DNA of 64,000 bases from CALSMU01 sp965230225 (lineage in GTDB: Bacteria > Bacteroidota > Bacteroidia > Flavobacteriales_D > Parvicellaceae): NCBI GenBank assembly GCA_965230225.1, contig CBDDKM010000010.1:1103747-1167746 (forward strand). The letters are read 5' to 3'. The notes beneath the pieces were generated by a model that saw only the letters and a list, made by a program, of their open reading frames with translations, had not been told where the DNA came from and made no database searches. The position numbers were made by a program, and so were the translations under genes. Below are positions 47,683 to 59,080 of this stretch, one piece after another; within the stretch, counting starts at the first letter, position 1; each line of letters starts with the position of its first letter.

Positions 47683-48579
47683 ATGAAACACCTCTTCATT
47701 GTCATAGCTACACTGTTTCTATTCTCGTGCTCGCAAAGTGAGGAAGAGAAGAAAATAGAAGAATTAAACAACAAGATTGAGGCAATTAAATCCAACAAGG
47801 AAAGACAAGATTCCGCCCTGAATTACTATGTAGCTATTTCCAATCAACTACACGATGACCTGGATCAAATAACGTATAAACAAAAGGGGATTATACTAAA
47901 ATTAAAAGATGACCCCGGTTCTTTGGATCAACCCGATTCTCAAATCAATAAAGACATTAAAGCAATTGGTGAACTAATTACTTCCAGCGAAGAGAACATC
48001 GCTATTTTTAAAGAGAAAATTGCCATGTCTGAAGTCAACTTGAAGGACTTTGATATCTTCATGGAAAACATCACTAAGAACATTGACCGAAAAAACTTTC
48101 AAATAAAAGATTTACAATCTCAATTAGAGGCAGTAGATGTAGCATTTGATGATCTTTTTGTCATTTTCGATGAAACGCTTACGGAACTTGACATCACTAA
48201 ACTGGACCTTGAAAAAACCAAAAACAACCTTAGTAAAGCGGAAAAATCTTTAGAGGAATCCAAAAAATACAACAATACCGTTTGGTATGTAATGGGAACT
48301 AAAAAAGAATTGGTAAAGAAAGGCATTGTTTCTTCGGAAGGTGGAATTATAGGTTTGGGAAAAAACAATGAACTCAGTGGTGAATTCAATATTTCTTACT
48401 TTACCAAAGGCAGTAGAAATAAGCTAAAGAAAATCAACATCCCAGAGGAAACCAAGAAGCTTGATTTCATCACATCGCATCCAAAATCTTCCTATCACGT
48501 GGAAGGTAAGATCTTGAAAATTGTTAATTCAAATGATTTTTGGAGTATCTCCAAATATCTGGTAATTGTACTAAAGTAA
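47683..48579 (+). CDS. Coiled-coil lipoprotein of unknown function
   Basis: A 298-residue protein with a lipoprotein signal (LFLFSCSQ, Cys at 16). Residues about 20-205 are predicted by eye to be long helices with heptad-like spacing (EEEKKIEELNNKIEAIKSN and later LDLEKTKNNLSKAEKSLEES), i.e. a coiled coil; a small beta-type domain follows. Similar lipoproteins with a YWVVGTKKELVKKGI-like segment (here VWYVMGTKKELVKKGI) occur across Bacteroidota, with unknown role. A short palindrome (GGTATA-N4-TATACC) lies about 30 bp ahead of the start. Confidence 0.6.
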   Translation: MKHLFIVIATLFLFSCSQSEEEKKIEELNNKIEAIKSNKERQDSALNYYVAISNQLHDDLDQITYKQKGIILKLKDDPGSLDQPDSQINKDIKAIGELITSSEENIAIFKEKIAMSEVNLKDFDIFMENITKNIDRKNFQIKDLQSQLEAVDVAFDDLFVIFDETLTELDITKLDLEKTKNNLSKAEKSLEESKKYNNTVWYVMGTKKELVKKGIVSSEGGIIGLGKNNELSGEFNISYFTKGSRNKLKKINIPEETKKLDFITSHPKSSYHVEGKILKIVNSNDFWSISKYLVIVLK

Positions 48580-48582
48580 ACC

Positions 48583-49557
48583 TTAAGATTTTCTATTCAT
48601 CAGGTTTTCTGCAAATCCTGCTAAATATTTCTTTTTAGAGTCATCAAAGCTAATTGAATCCAACGCCTCAAGAGACTTCTGATAGTACTCCTGAATTACT
48701 TCATCAGCTTTAACATCTATTGCCAAATCTTCGTAAATAGCTGTAACGGCTTTTACCTTTTCGGTTCCAGCCTCAGCCCCATTTTGCAACCAATGATTTA
48801 ACTCAGCATTTTGGCTTTCGTTAGCATCTTCAATTGCTTTTAACAATAGGTATGTCTTTTTGTTTGCTAGAATATCCCCTCCTACTTGTTTTCCAAACAA
48901 GGCAGCATCTCCAAATACATCCAGAATATCGTCTTTAATTTGAAAAGCTATCCCAAGGTTCACACCAAAGTTATAAATGGCTTCTGAGTCTTGTTTAGAA
49001 GCTCCTGCTAAAATAGCTCCCAACTTTAAAGCGCATCCAACTAAAACAGATGTTTTTAGTTTAATCATTTCGATGTATTCCTCAATGGTTACATCATTTC
49101 TGGTTTCAAACTCCATATCCAGGTGTTGACCTTCACAAACTTCAATGGCAGTAACATTGAATAAGTCCAGCACATCACGCAAGAATTTTTCTTTACAAGA
49201 AGTAACCAATGTAAATGCCTGAACAAACATTACATCTCCTGATAAAATTGCTGCATTGGTATCCCACTTTTCATGAACAGTTGCCTCTCCTCTTCTCAAT
49301 GGAGCATCATCCATTATATCATCGTGCAATAGAGTAAAGTTGTGAAATACTTCTATCCCCAATGCAGGCTTATAAGTCTCTTCCAGCTCTCCACCAAAAA
49401 GATCTGCAGCCATTAGAGTTAATACTGGACGTAATCTCTTACCTCCAATATCCAAAATATAGTTTACAGGATCGTATAGAGCTAACGAACTATTTTCGTT
49501 TTGAAACTTCTCTATTTCCTTAAAAATGATTTCCTGATACTCCGAAATTTGTCTCAT
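48583..49557 (-). CDS. Polyprenyl diphosphate synthase
   Basis: A 324-residue trans-isoprenyl diphosphate synthase. The first aspartate-rich motif is [15 protein letters not shown] and the second [22 protein letters not shown] holds the substrate-binding lysine and arginines. It builds geranyl- to longer polyprenyl diphosphates from isopentenyl diphosphate; chain length (farnesyl or longer) is not certain, though a small residue set before the first motif ([11 protein letters not shown]) is seen. It overlaps rmlA by 4 bp. Confidence 0.88.
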   Translation of the reverse strand: MRQISEYQEIIFKEIEKFQNENSSLALYDPVNYILDIGGKRLRPVLTLMAADLFGGELEETYKPALGIEVFHNFTLLHDDIMDDAPLRRGEATVHEKWDTNAAILSGDVMFVQAFTLVTSCKEKFLRDVLDLFNVTAIEVCEGQHLDMEFETRNDVTIEEYIEMIKLKTSVLVGCALKLGAILAGASKQDSEAIYNFGVNLGIAFQIKDDILDVFGDAALFGKQVGGDILANKKTYLLLKAIEDANESQNAELNHWLQNGAEAGTEKVKAVTAIYEDLAIDVKADEVIQEYYQKSLEALDSISFDDSKKKYLAGFAENLMNRKS

Positions 49558-50429
49558 TTCCCTTTCTTTTCACTAAGAATACTCATTAGGTAATTACCAT
49601 ACCCACTTTTAACAAGGGGCTCAGCAATTTTTTTAAGTTGTTCATCATCAATAAAGCCTCTGGAATGAGCTACAGCCTCGATACATCCCACTCCCATACC
49701 TTGTCTTTCTTCTATGGTTTGAACGTAAGCACTTGCTTGCATTAAAGAAGTAAATGTACCAGTATCTAGCCACGCTGTCCCACGTTCTAATTTCTGAACC
49801 TTTAAATTTCCTCTTCTAAGGTATTCCTTATTTACATCAGTAATTTCATACTCACCTCTTGCACTAGGCTCAAGGTTTTCTGCAACTTCTATTACATCAT
49901 TATCGTAAAAATACAACCCTGGTACTGCATAATTTGACTTAGGAGATTCTGGCTTTTCCTCAATGGAAAGCACCCTATTATCCTCATCAAAATCTACTAC
50001 TCCATATCTTTCAGGGTCCGAAACATGATAAGCAAACACTAAACCTCCATCAACATTTACACTGTTTCTTAGCATACTTCCCATTCCGGTTCCGAAGAAA
50101 ATATTATCCCCTAGAATCAATGCAACTTTATCGTCTCCAATAAATTCTTTCCCAATAACAAATGCTTGTGCCAATCCGTTTGGAACTTCTTGAATGGCAT
50201 ATTGAAAATTACACCCTAACTGACTTCCATCTCCCAGCAATTTTTTAAATGCTGCATTGTCGTGTGGAGTCGTAATTATTAAAATATCTTTTATTCCGGC
50301 AATCATTAAAGTTGAAAGCGGGTAATAAATCATTGGCTTGTTGTAAACAGGCATTAACTGTTTACTAACTGCAAGGGTAAGGGGATGTAATCTTGTTCCT
50401 GAGCCTCCTGCTAAAATAATTCCTTTCAT
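49554..50429 (-). CDS. rmlA: Glucose-1-phosphate thymidylyltransferase
   Basis: A 291-residue nucleotidyltransferase that starts dTDP-sugar (rhamnose) synthesis. Signatures: [18 protein letters not shown], the lysine in [24 protein letters not shown] and GTAWLDTGT. Length is typical for RmlA. No other rml genes are close by; it overlaps the polyprenyl synthase start by 4 bp. Confidence 0.92.
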   Translation of the reverse strand: MKGIILAGGSGTRLHPLTLAVSKQLMPVYNKPMIYYPLSTLMIAGIKDILIITTPHDNAAFKKLLGDGSQLGCNFQYAIQEVPNGLAQAFVIGKEFIGDDKVALILGDNIFFGTGMGSMLRNSVNVDGGLVFAYHVSDPERYGVVDFDEDNRVLSIEEKPESPKSNYAVPGLYFYDNDVIEVAENLEPSARGEYEITDVNKEYLRRGNLKVQKLERGTAWLDTGTFTSLMQASAYVQTIEERQGMGVGCIEAVAHSRGFIDDEQLKKIAEPLVKSGYGNYLMSILSEKKGK

Positions 50430-50454
50430 AATGGGTTTATTTTTGGGTTGGTTC

Positions 50455-53121
50455 TTAATCTACTTTTACTTCCAACTCTTCCAGCTCCAAATCTTCCTCT
50501 TCGTCTACGATCTCAATTAATGGATCTTTAAATGCTTTTGTTGTAAGACGCTTCTCCAGCGACAATAGAAGTGATGGTAATAATACCAGGTTTGCCAACA
50601 TAGCAATAAACAGGGTCATTGATACCAATATTCCTAAGGCTTGAGTACCTCCAAATTTAGACGCGATAAAAATGGAAAAACCAAAGAACAAGATGATGGA
50701 AGTATAGATCATACTTACCCCTGTTTCTCTTAACGCTTTAATTACAGATCCTCTAATATCCCAGCTGTTCGCTTTTAACTCCTGACGGTACTTTGCTAAA
50801 AAGTGAATGGTATCATCCACCGATATTCCAAATGCTATACTAAACACAAGAATGGTAGATGGCTTAATTGGAATACCAACAAACCCCATAATTGCAGAAG
50901 TGAAAATAAGTGGAATCAGGTTAGGTATCAAAGACACCAGCACCATTCTCCAGGAGCGGAATAAAAAGGACATTAACAATGCAATTACCATCACCGCCAA
51001 CATCAAACTAATGAAAAGGTTTTTAACCAGATAAGTTGTTCCTTCGGTGTATATAACACCAGCTCCAGTTATATTAACTTCTAGTTTTGATTCTTCTACG
51101 ATTCTCTTCAATTCTTCTTCAAACCCCTCTTGATCGTGGTATTGTAAAATTAGTTTTTCGTCATCTAAAAACTCAAAACTGAGGTCTTCATCATCCCCAA
51201 TAACATAGTTTTCTGCCTCGGTTTTCACCCAAGAATAATCATTATACAAGGTCCACAAAATGGTATCTCTTGCTGCAACATCTTCTTGAGCAAATGCAGA
51301 GTCTACCAGATTGATTTCAGCATTGATAATTCCTTCTATTCTGGTTCGAACTCTATTTACAACTGCTTCCATCGAATCAGTTCCAATGTCTGCAATTTGA
51401 ACAGTAATTCTTGTCTCTGTATGCGAAGAATCCATAAATCCAGAGATGAATGATGATCCGTCTACAGAATCTGCCAGGTCAAATGTATTCTCAAAATATT
51501 TGGACTTTAGAATTCTCACTAAGCCCATTTCGTCTCTTAGCTCATAACTCTCCGGAGTTCCGTTAGCATAGGCTTGAGTAACATATTTTATAGCATCCAC
51601 CATTGACATGGACCTTGAAAGAACTTCTTCTTCTCTTAATGCGGTTTGAATGCTGTCAATCTTTTTGATATTGTGATACCGTTTGTAAATGGTGTCCTGA
51701 GAACTTACAAGAATTTCAAAAGGCATTACTCCTCCCAATTCACTTTCGAAAAACTTAAGATCTTTTACTACCTGATCATTTTTAGGAAGGTCATCAACAA
51801 TGTTTCCTGAAGTTTTCATTAGTGCCATCCCTAATCCACCAACAATCAATAATCCAACAGTTGCAATGTATACCAATTTACGGTATCTGGTAGTCCAAAT
51901 AACTAGTTTATCCACCACATAATACAACCACTTTCTATCGAGGTGTTTCATGTGTTTTTCTTTAGGCCCAGATAGGTAACTATATACTGTTGGCACCACA
52001 AGAATCGAAAGGAAGAACATCGCCAAAATGTTAATGGATGCAATTACACCAAATTCCCTCATTAAATCACTATGGGTAAACACAAATGTTCCGAACCCCA
52101 TAGCTGTAGTAGCATTGGTAAGGAAAGTAGCATTCCCTACTTTTCTAATAACTCTGGTTAGTCCTTTAGCTTTATTTCCGTGTTGTTTATACTCCTGCTG
52201 ATACTTATTGATCAGGTAGATACAGTTTGGTATCCCAATTACAATCATCAATGGAGGTATTAGCCCCATTAAGATGGAAATCTTATAACCTATCAAAGCA
52301 ATCGAACCTACCGACCAAATTACCCCAATAGCAACCACAATTAGCGATACCCAAACTACTTTAAGAGAACGGAAAAACAAGAAGAGCAACAGTCCTGTTA
52401 CAGCCAAGGCAAGGAATACAAACAGAGAAAGTTCTCCCTTCACCTTGTTCATGGTTACCGATCGAATATAAGGCAGCCCAGAATATTTTAGCTCACCAAA
52501 ATAGGTGTTATACTCATCACCAATGCTTTTAACATCATCTACCAGAGTACCTCTGCTCTTAGAGTTAAATACATTTTCATTAACAAAAACCATCATCATA
52601 TGAAGGTTTCCTTCTGGCTTATAAACCAAGTCACTGTAAAATGGTAAACTATGAATAAGGTTTCTGGCACTATCCACCTGCTCTTGAGACTCCGGCATTC
52701 CATCAATTACCGGATACAGTTCAAACTTCTTCTCCTCTTTATTCTTAATAAGGTTGTACAAATGAGCTTCTGAAAACACAGAATCAATTGCCGGAACTGA
52801 ATCTCCTGGTTCACCTCCAACAACGGGAACTTTAACCTCCTTAATCTTCTCCCCTAACTCATACCATTTTTGGAAATTCTCCAGCTCGTAAATATCCTCC
52901 GAATTGCTGGCAATAACGATCACCAATCCATCCTGTCCATACTCACTTCTGAAGTTTTTGTATACGATATCAACTGGATCGTTCTTAGGTAGCAAACCTC
53001 CAAATTCGTACTTCAGCTCTACCTTTCTGGCAAAAAATCCCATCACCACAGTTAGACACAGAATTCCAATCAGGATAGCCAGTCGATTTCTAAGAATGAT
53101 GTTCGCTAGTTTTTGCCACAT
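50455..53121 (-). CDS. RND-superfamily (MMPL-type) membrane transporter
   Basis: An 888-residue protein with the two-fold repeat of RND proteins: a first helix (residues about 12-30), a large periplasmic loop, six clustered helices, a second loop of about 250 residues, then six more helices. The motif [19 protein letters not shown] in the second half is a typical SSD/MMPL block with charged residues inside the membrane. Such proteins export lipids or hopanoids; the substrate here is unknown. It ends in an acidic tail ([16 protein letters not shown]). A -7-like box TAATTTTG is present on the minus strand at 53157-53164. Confidence 0.85.
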   Translation of the reverse strand: MWQKLANIILRNRLAILIGILCLTVVMGFFARKVELKYEFGGLLPKNDPVDIVYKNFRSEYGQDGLVIVIASNSEDIYELENFQKWYELGEKIKEVKVPVVGGEPGDSVPAIDSVFSEAHLYNLIKNKEEKKFELYPVIDGMPESQEQVDSARNLIHSLPFYSDLVYKPEGNLHMMMVFVNENVFNSKSRGTLVDDVKSIGDEYNTYFGELKYSGLPYIRSVTMNKVKGELSLFVFLALAVTGLLLFLFFRSLKVVWVSLIVVAIGVIWSVGSIALIGYKISILMGLIPPLMIVIGIPNCIYLINKYQQEYKQHGNKAKGLTRVIRKVGNATFLTNATTAMGFGTFVFTHSDLMREFGVIASINILAMFFLSILVVPTVYSYLSGPKEKHMKHLDRKWLYYVVDKLVIWTTRYRKLVYIATVGLLIVGGLGMALMKTSGNIVDDLPKNDQVVKDLKFFESELGGVMPFEILVSSQDTIYKRYHNIKKIDSIQTALREEEVLSRSMSMVDAIKYVTQAYANGTPESYELRDEMGLVRILKSKYFENTFDLADSVDGSSFISGFMDSSHTETRITVQIADIGTDSMEAVVNRVRTRIEGIINAEINLVDSAFAQEDVAARDTILWTLYNDYSWVKTEAENYVIGDDEDLSFEFLDDEKLILQYHDQEGFEEELKRIVEESKLEVNITGAGVIYTEGTTYLVKNLFISLMLAVMVIALLMSFLFRSWRMVLVSLIPNLIPLIFTSAIMGFVGIPIKPSTILVFSIAFGISVDDTIHFLAKYRQELKANSWDIRGSVIKALRETGVSMIYTSIILFFGFSIFIASKFGGTQALGILVSMTLFIAMLANLVLLPSLLLSLEKRLTTKAFKDPLIEIVDEEEDLELEELEVKVD

Positions 53122-53304
53122 AGTTTATATCCTTGTTTTCGTAAACAAAGGGAGCGCAAAATTACTCTTTTTTATTGAATTCCAGAAAGTTTTATTGGGC
53201 TAAAAAAGCAGCATGAATTATGCCAGAACACGCAATTATATTTCCCTGTTATACAACTACTTACAAAACACAAAATAAAAGACTACTTAATCCTTTTAGC
53301 AATA

Positions 53305-54390
53305 ATGCGTAAATCCTCTTACAATAACATGTCAGTTTTGATCATTACTTTCAATACATTTGCTATGGTGTCTGGAAACAAAAACGATCATAACGCAATT
53401 CTGAAAAAACTAACCTTCAAGAAGGTAGTTAATGCCTCTAAACTCTATTCCAGTTTCTGGATTTCGAGAGTTATTGGAAAACCTGTGTTATGGGGAAAAC
53501 CGTTTTCATTATCCATAGAGCCCACCACCGCATGTAACTTGAGGTGCCCCGAATGCCCTAGTGGGCTTAGAAAGTTTACTCGTAACACCGGTAATCTAAC
53601 TACAGAATTAAACGAGCAAATTTTAGAAGAATTATCCCCTACTCTTTCTTATATCAACTTTTACTTTCAAGGCGAGCCATATATACACCCTAACCTATTT
53701 AAATTAATACGAAAAGCTTCCTCGCTTGGCATATATTCAGCCACCTCCACCAACGGGCATTTTCTGGATGACGAGCGATGCAAAAAAACCATAGAATCTG
53801 GATTGGATCGTCTCATTATTTCGCTGGACGGAACTACTCAGGAAGTGTACGAGCAATACCGTATAGAAGGTGACCTTGAAAAAGTAATAGAAGGGACTAA
53901 AAATCTGGTAAAATGGAAAAAGAATCTAGGTTCTCAAAAACCACATATCATCTTTCAGTTTTTGGTGGTTAAACCTAACGAGCATCAGATAAAAGAAGCC
54001 AAAGAACTATCGGAATCGATTGGTGTAGATGAAATTCGCTTTAAAACCGCTCAAATTTATGACTTCAAAAATGGTAGTCCCTTGATTCCTTCGGATGAGA
54101 ACTACTCCAGGTATAAAAAGACAAAAAATGGTGAATATGTACTTAAGAACAAAACCAGAAATCATTGCTGGAGAATGTGGAGCGGAAGTGTAATTACCTG
54201 GGATGGGAATGTGGTTCCATGTTGTTTTGATAAGGATGCTACACATCAACTCGGTAATTTGGACAACAGTAAGTTCATCGAGATATGGAAAAGCCCTTCC
54301 TACAATCAATTTAGAGGAGCTTTACTAAAGGGTAGAAATGAAATTGACATTTGCCAAAATTGCTCTGAAGGATCAAAAGTTTGGACATAA
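53305..54390 (+). CDS. Radical SAM protein with SPASM domain
   Basis: An up to 361-residue protein. The radical SAM cluster motif is CNLRCPEC (Cys-x3-Cys-x2-Cys), preceded by IEPTTA; the SPASM-type C-terminus has HCWRMWSGSVITWDGNVVPCC and a terminal CQNC for extra Fe-S clusters. Many relatives act in peptide or cofactor modification; no precursor peptide gene is visible beside it. Homologs begin close to the KKLTFKKVVNASK segment, so the real start may be ATG 53365 rather than 53305. Confidence 0.85.
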   Translation: MRKSSYNNMSVLIITFNTFAMVSGNKNDHNAILKKLTFKKVVNASKLYSSFWISRVIGKPVLWGKPFSLSIEPTTACNLRCPECPSGLRKFTRNTGNLTTELNEQILEELSPTLSYINFYFQGEPYIHPNLFKLIRKASSLGIYSATSTNGHFLDDERCKKTIESGLDRLIISLDGTTQEVYEQYRIEGDLEKVIEGTKNLVKWKKNLGSQKPHIIFQFLVVKPNEHQIKEAKELSESIGVDEIRFKTAQIYDFKNGSPLIPSDENYSRYKKTKNGEYVLKNKTRNHCWRMWSGSVITWDGNVVPCCFDKDATHQLGNLDNSKFIEIWKSPSYNQFRGALLKGRNEIDICQNCSEGSKVWT

Positions 54391-54416
54391 AAAAAGCCAT
54401 TCGTAAAACGAACGGC
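54389..54416. terminator. Terminator between the radical SAM gene and the lipoprotein gene
   Basis: GCCATTCGT (54396-54404) and ACGAACGGC (54408-54416) pair around AAA. The one mismatch becomes a G-U pair in the minus-strand RNA, which also has the longer T-run, so it mainly serves the lipoprotein gene. Confidence 0.75.
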
Positions 54417-54438
54417 TCTCTATTTAATTCAATCAATT

Positions 54439-55053
54439 TTAATTTGCTGCGTCGTGCTCTTTTTGCTCGTCGTAGATAGCTTCAACGTCAACAGTTTCAC
54501 CAGCAGTTAAACCGTTTAAGTCAAAGTACTCTAATTGCATATCGATGAAATCAGAATCAAATTGAGCAAATACTTCTTCAGCTTCCATGCTGAATGTATC
54601 GTATCTATCCCAGTGCTCGTCAGTCCACTCGTCATCTGGAGTAGCAAATACATCTGCAAGATCTTTGTATCCTTGTGCTACATCTCTAAATGCTTTAGAG
54701 AACCCCATAGCTACATCCATAAAATCTTGTCCTTTAGTACCAATGATATCGAATTTACCTAATGCTTCGATTACTTTATCAGCTTCAGCAATTGAAGCAT
54801 CTGCAGTAGCAATAATAGCTTCTTCAGTAGTATCTGCATAGTCCATATCTTCTAGTTCCAACATCTTAACATCCAATAGAGTGATGTTCGCCATAATACC
54901 ATCGTTGAAACCAAGTGGTGTGAACACTCCTTCTTCAGCAGCTTCCTGAGCTTGTTGTTCAGTTGCTTCTAATTCTGTTTCTGGCTCTTTCTTGTCTTCT
55001 CCACATGCCACCATCAATAAAGCAGCCGCAGGAATGATAAATAATTTCTTCAT
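54439..55053 (-). CDS. Acidic lipoprotein of unknown function
   Basis: A 204-residue protein. From ATG 55053 it has a lipoprotein signal (MKKLFIIPAAALLMVACGE, Cys at 17); the longer frame from 55125 would bury this signal and is unlikely. The mature part is very acidic (KEPETELEATEQQAQEAAEEG) and helical. No known domain. It has its own terminator and is downstream of, but 95 bp or more from, other genes on its strand. Confidence 0.6.
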   Translation of the reverse strand: MKKLFIIPAAALLMVACGEDKKEPETELEATEQQAQEAAEEGVFTPLGFNDGIMANITLLDVKMLELEDMDYADTTEEAIIATADASIAEADKVIEALGKFDIIGTKGQDFMDVAMGFSKAFRDVAQGYKDLADVFATPDDEWTDEHWDRYDTFSMEAEEVFAQFDSDFIDMQLEYFDLNGLTAGETVDVEAIYDEQKEHDAAN

Positions 55054-55148
55054 GATAATTTTTGAGATTTGGTTAACGGTGCAAATCTCCACTAAATTAT
55101 TGGAACTAACAAGCAGTTTCGTCACTTATTTCAAGACATTCGTCCTGA

Positions 55149-57245
55149 TTAATACCTTAATAGTCGACCAATTGCATCAGCTACCTTTTCTCCATTAGGC
55201 AATAAGGTAAACTCTAACAATGCATTTAATGGAATAGCCGGAGTATCAATTGAACCTACAATCTCTACCGGAGCATCAAGATATTCGAAACAATTTTTCT
55301 GAATTCTAGCCATCAAACCAAGTGAGAAACTACATTCTACCGACTCTTCCGTTACGATCATTACCTTTCCATGCTTGCGAGCAGCTGCATACATGGCTTC
55401 CTCATCAAGAGGATTTAAGGTTCTTAGGTCGATCACTTCCACTTGTCCAGGAAATTGCTTTTCGGCCTCAAGTGTCCAATACACACCACGCCCGTAGGTA
55501 ATAACAGCAACCGTTCCTTCTGAGTTTATTTTATCGTGATCACAATCGAGAACTGTTCTGGCTTTACCAAATGGAATGACGTAATCGCTATCCGGCTCAA
55601 TAGTCTTTGCTTTCTCTGTTCCCTTAATTTTACTCCAGTACAATCCTTTGTGCTCAAAAATCACAACCGGATTTGGATCATAGTAAGCTGATTTCATCAA
55701 CCCTTTCAAATCTGCTCCTGTAGAAGGATAAGCTACTTTAACCCCTCTAATATTGGTTACTACCGACTCAACACTTGAAGAGTGGTATGGTCCACCTGCT
55801 CCATAAGCTCCAATAGGAACTCTAAGAATCATGCTTGCAGGCCACTTACCGTTAGATAAATAATACGATCTACTCAATTCAGTAAACAATTGGTTTAGTC
55901 CCGGCCAAATATAATCTGCGAACTGTACCTCCACGATTGGTTTTAACCCGGCAACAGACATCCCCATGGTACTTCCAATAATGAATGCTTCCTGAATTGG
56001 AGTATTAAATACACGATCGTCTCCAAAAGTTTGAGCCAATGTTGCCGCTTCTCTAAATACTCCTCCTAGTCTACTTCCAACATCTTGTCCATATAACAAA
56101 CACTCAGGGTGCTCCGTCATTAATTCTCTAATGGCAAACAAAGCAGAATCTACCATTACCGTAGGTTCTTTTCCAGCAGGCTCTCTTTCTCCTTTTTCTT
56201 CTGTTATCGGAGTAGGTGCAAAAATGTGTTTCGTTACTTCCTCCGGAGAAGGATCTTCTTCCAGAATTGCTCTTGCATAATCTTCCTCCACTAGCGCTTC
56301 TGCCTCAGCTTTTATTTGATCAAGAGCCTTCTGCGTAACACGCTTATCTCTCAATTGTTTATTCAATACCGGAAATGGATCTCTGGCTTTGGCCTCTTCC
56401 AAATCATCCCTGTACCACTCCATTCTAACACCAGAAGTATGGTGATTCAATAATGGTACTTTAGCATGAATAATAAAAGGTCTTCTCTCTTTTCTGACAG
56501 TAGCAATCACCTCTTCCAGAATAGTATAACTCTCTGCAAAATTTGCCCCATCAAAACTTCTTACCTCAATTCCCTTAAATCCTTTTGCATACTCTGCGAT
56601 ATCCTGAGCTCTAATTTCATCTGCACTTGCAGAAATATCCCACTCATTATCCTGAACAAAAAAGATAATTGGCATTTGCTTCAATGCAGCCATTTGAAAT
56701 GCTTCCGAAACTTCTCCCTCCGTACATGATGCATCACCAAGTGAACAAACTACTACTGGTTTTTCATCATCGTTATTGTAGGTAACCATTCCGGTTTTTT
56801 CCTTGTACTGTATTCCCATAGCCAGCCCTGTGGTTGGGATAGCCTGCATTCCTGTGGCCGAAGACTGATGTGGAATTTTTGGCATATCATCCCTGTTTAA
56901 ACTAGGGTGAGAGTAATAAGTACGACCTCCAGAAAATGGATCATTCTTCTTAGCTAATACTTGTAGCATTAACTCGAATGGAGTCATCCCTATGGATAGT
57001 AAAATGGAATCATCCCTATAATATGGAGCTACATAATCGTGCGCTTTTAACTGTAATCCTAAAGCAATCTGAACCGCCTCATGCCCTCTAGATGTAGCAT
57101 GCACATATTTAGACGTAACTGCGTGATTCTTCTCATAAATTGCAGTAAGCGCCATGGCTGTACACATATTTCTGTACGCCTCAAGCATTATATCTTTAGC
57201 TACTTTCACTTCTGTTTTAGTTTCTTTATTTACAGTTGTTGCCAT
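55149..57245 (-). CDS. Fused alpha/beta 2-oxoacid dehydrogenase E1 (branched-chain type)
   Basis: A 698-residue ThDP enzyme that joins E1-alpha and E1-beta in one chain, as is usual in Bacteroidota. Alpha part (about 1-340): YYRDDSILLSIGMTP and the ThDP motif GDASCTEGEVSEAF ... FVQDNEWDIS. Beta part (about 365-698): GQDVGSRLGGVFR, FNTPIQEAFIIGSTMGM, VEVQFADYIWPG and IVTEESVECSFSLGL. It most likely acts on branched-chain 2-oxoacids, with E2/E3 coded elsewhere. I start at ATG 57245 (MATTVNKETK). Confidence 0.85.
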   Translation of the reverse strand: MATTVNKETKTEVKVAKDIMLEAYRNMCTAMALTAIYEKNHAVTSKYVHATSRGHEAVQIALGLQLKAHDYVAPYYRDDSILLSIGMTPFELMLQVLAKKNDPFSGGRTYYSHPSLNRDDMPKIPHQSSATGMQAIPTTGLAMGIQYKEKTGMVTYNNDDEKPVVVCSLGDASCTEGEVSEAFQMAALKQMPIIFFVQDNEWDISASADEIRAQDIAEYAKGFKGIEVRSFDGANFAESYTILEEVIATVRKERRPFIIHAKVPLLNHHTSGVRMEWYRDDLEEAKARDPFPVLNKQLRDKRVTQKALDQIKAEAEALVEEDYARAILEEDPSPEEVTKHIFAPTPITEEKGEREPAGKEPTVMVDSALFAIRELMTEHPECLLYGQDVGSRLGGVFREAATLAQTFGDDRVFNTPIQEAFIIGSTMGMSVAGLKPIVEVQFADYIWPGLNQLFTELSRSYYLSNGKWPASMILRVPIGAYGAGGPYHSSSVESVVTNIRGVKVAYPSTGADLKGLMKSAYYDPNPVVIFEHKGLYWSKIKGTEKAKTIEPDSDYVIPFGKARTVLDCDHDKINSEGTVAVITYGRGVYWTLEAEKQFPGQVEVIDLRTLNPLDEEAMYAAARKHGKVMIVTEESVECSFSLGLMARIQKNCFEYLDAPVEIVGSIDTPAIPLNALLEFTLLPNGEKVADAIGRLLRY

Positions 57246-57465
57246 ATTTAATTTCACGATTATCGGAATACTAACCTTGTTTACAGTTAGAATATTTTAC
57301 AATTGGACATTTTCACCAATTAATATTCTATTACACCAGAAACAACAGCCCCTTCCACAAAGCTATTATGTCGCAATATATAAAAAAACATGGCAATACT
57401 TTCAAGATTTCGACCAATCACGAAATTATATTCTTTAAGTACTTTCTTTAGCAGAATATTAACTC

Positions 57466-58929
57466 CTACCAAAACGATTCTTCACTTTCCTGAAAGAAAA
57501 CATCACTGAAGTTAACAAAATACAGCTTCTCTGTTGCCCTGGTAATGGCAGTGTACAACCACCTCATATACTCCTTATCCAACATATCTTCTGTTAGGTA
57601 CCCCTGATCGATAAATACTACCGGCCACTGTCCTCCTTGTGCCTTATGACAGGTAACTGCGTAGGCAAACTTAACTTGTAAAGCATTGAAATGTGGGGTT
57701 TTCATGATCAACTCAATTCTCTTTCTTCTTCCGGACACATCCATAAAATCACCTTCTATGGCATAAAAAAGTTCCTTGAGTCGATCTCTGGTTAGGCTAG
57801 GGCCTTCGGTCATAATGGACTCCAGCATGATTTTACATTCAAACTCCTGCTCAATAGGAGAATCCACAAATCTTACCACGGCATCGGCGAATCGGAACCC
57901 GTAAAGCTCTTCGTAACGGTTTACCTTTAAAAGTTCAACAATATCACCATTAGCAATAAACCCCATGTTCGATTTTTCATCTAACCAATGGTAATTGTTT
58001 TTAACCACCATCAATAAATCTCCAGCTGCTAACTCATCCTCAAACCAAAGAATTCTATTTCTGATTTGTTGATTAAACAAGTTAGCTCTTTTGTTGGACC
58101 TACAAACCACCATGCACTGATCAATACCATACTGAGAAATATTTTGTTCTAGCTCATCCTGCAATTCCATTCCTGATATTCTGTAGGTATCTGGAAAATC
58201 AGTTTTAATGCTCAACTGAAATTCTTTGGCCACTTCAACTTGCCTTCGGATTTCCGTTGCGTTTTCCAATATACCTGACTCGATACTCTGCCGAACAACT
58301 TCTTTTAATTCGTACATCTCAAAAGGCATGTAAAATTCCCTCTCCAAATATTCAGGATTTAATGCCGGACTGGTGACTAGCCCAACTGGAGGTAGCTGAG
58401 CATGATCTCCAACAAAAATCAGTTTACAATTCTCGCCGGTATAAACATACTGGAGAAGGTCTTCCAATAAATTTCTTTGCTCAAGAGAACTCTTCCCCAT
58501 TCCACTATCGCTGCTAATCATAGATGCTTCATCCACAATAAAAATGGTGTTGGTATGCAAATTTTTACCAAGTACAAACCCAATTTGCCCACTTTGGTCC
58601 TTTTGGAAATAAATCTTCTTATGAATGGTAAGAGCTGGTTTAGAACTATACTGAGACAATACTTTAGCAGCTCTTCCGGTTGGAGCAAGCAAAACAGATT
58701 TCATTCGAACTTTCACCAATGCTTTTACCATGGCACCGATCACACTGGTCTTTCCGGTTCCTGCATAACCTTTTAGAATAAAACCTTCCTGACTATTAGG
58801 ATTCCCCACAAACCTAGCCAACTTTCGGATCGCTTTAAACTGATCGTTAGTGGGTTGATGTCCTAACTCCTGTATTAATATTTCCTCGAAATTTCTGATA
58901 GCACTAATAAAGTAACGTAAAAGTAACAA
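57466..58929 (-). CDS. RecD-like ATP-dependent DNA helicase
   Basis: A 487-residue superfamily 1B helicase. Motif I is GYAGTGKTS (about residue 55), followed by LLAPTGRAA (Ia), VDEASMI (II), FVGDHAQLPPVG (III), VCRSNKRA, and near the end TCHKAQGGQW (V) and YTAITRATEKLYFV (VI). This is the core of RecD/Dda-type enzymes without the RecB/RecC partners; its length fits the stand-alone helicases of Bacteroidota annotated as exonuclease V alpha-like. The start is uncertain within the first 15 residues. Confidence 0.88.
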   Translation of the reverse strand: MLLLRYFISAIRNFEEILIQELGHQPTNDQFKAIRKLARFVGNPNSQEGFILKGYAGTGKTSVIGAMVKALVKVRMKSVLLAPTGRAAKVLSQYSSKPALTIHKKIYFQKDQSGQIGFVLGKNLHTNTIFIVDEASMISSDSGMGKSSLEQRNLLEDLLQYVYTGENCKLIFVGDHAQLPPVGLVTSPALNPEYLEREFYMPFEMYELKEVVRQSIESGILENATEIRRQVEVAKEFQLSIKTDFPDTYRISGMELQDELEQNISQYGIDQCMVVCRSNKRANLFNQQIRNRILWFEDELAAGDLLMVVKNNYHWLDEKSNMGFIANGDIVELLKVNRYEELYGFRFADAVVRFVDSPIEQEFECKIMLESIMTEGPSLTRDRLKELFYAIEGDFMDVSGRRKRIELIMKTPHFNALQVKFAYAVTCHKAQGGQWPVVFIDQGYLTEDMLDKEYMRWLYTAITRATEKLYFVNFSDVFFQESEESFW

Positions 58930-59015
58930 TTAAGTACTGTTAGCAATATTCTGGTGAGATCAACTACCTTACCTGTAAAATATTAACCGCAAAATAGAAT
59001 ATAAGTACACCATGG

Positions 59016-59044
59016 TTTGTCTTTTGAAAAAAATATTAGCTTTG
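59016..59044 (+). promoter_or_regulatory. Promoter of the gene at 59081
   Basis: TTTG (59016-59019), 17-bp spacer, TAGCTTTG (59037-59044), a full match to the Bacteroidota consensus, 36 bp before the start codon. Confidence 0.65.
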
Positions 59045-59080
59045 TAACCTGAGTATTAAAAATTCTAAAGAAGCAATAAG

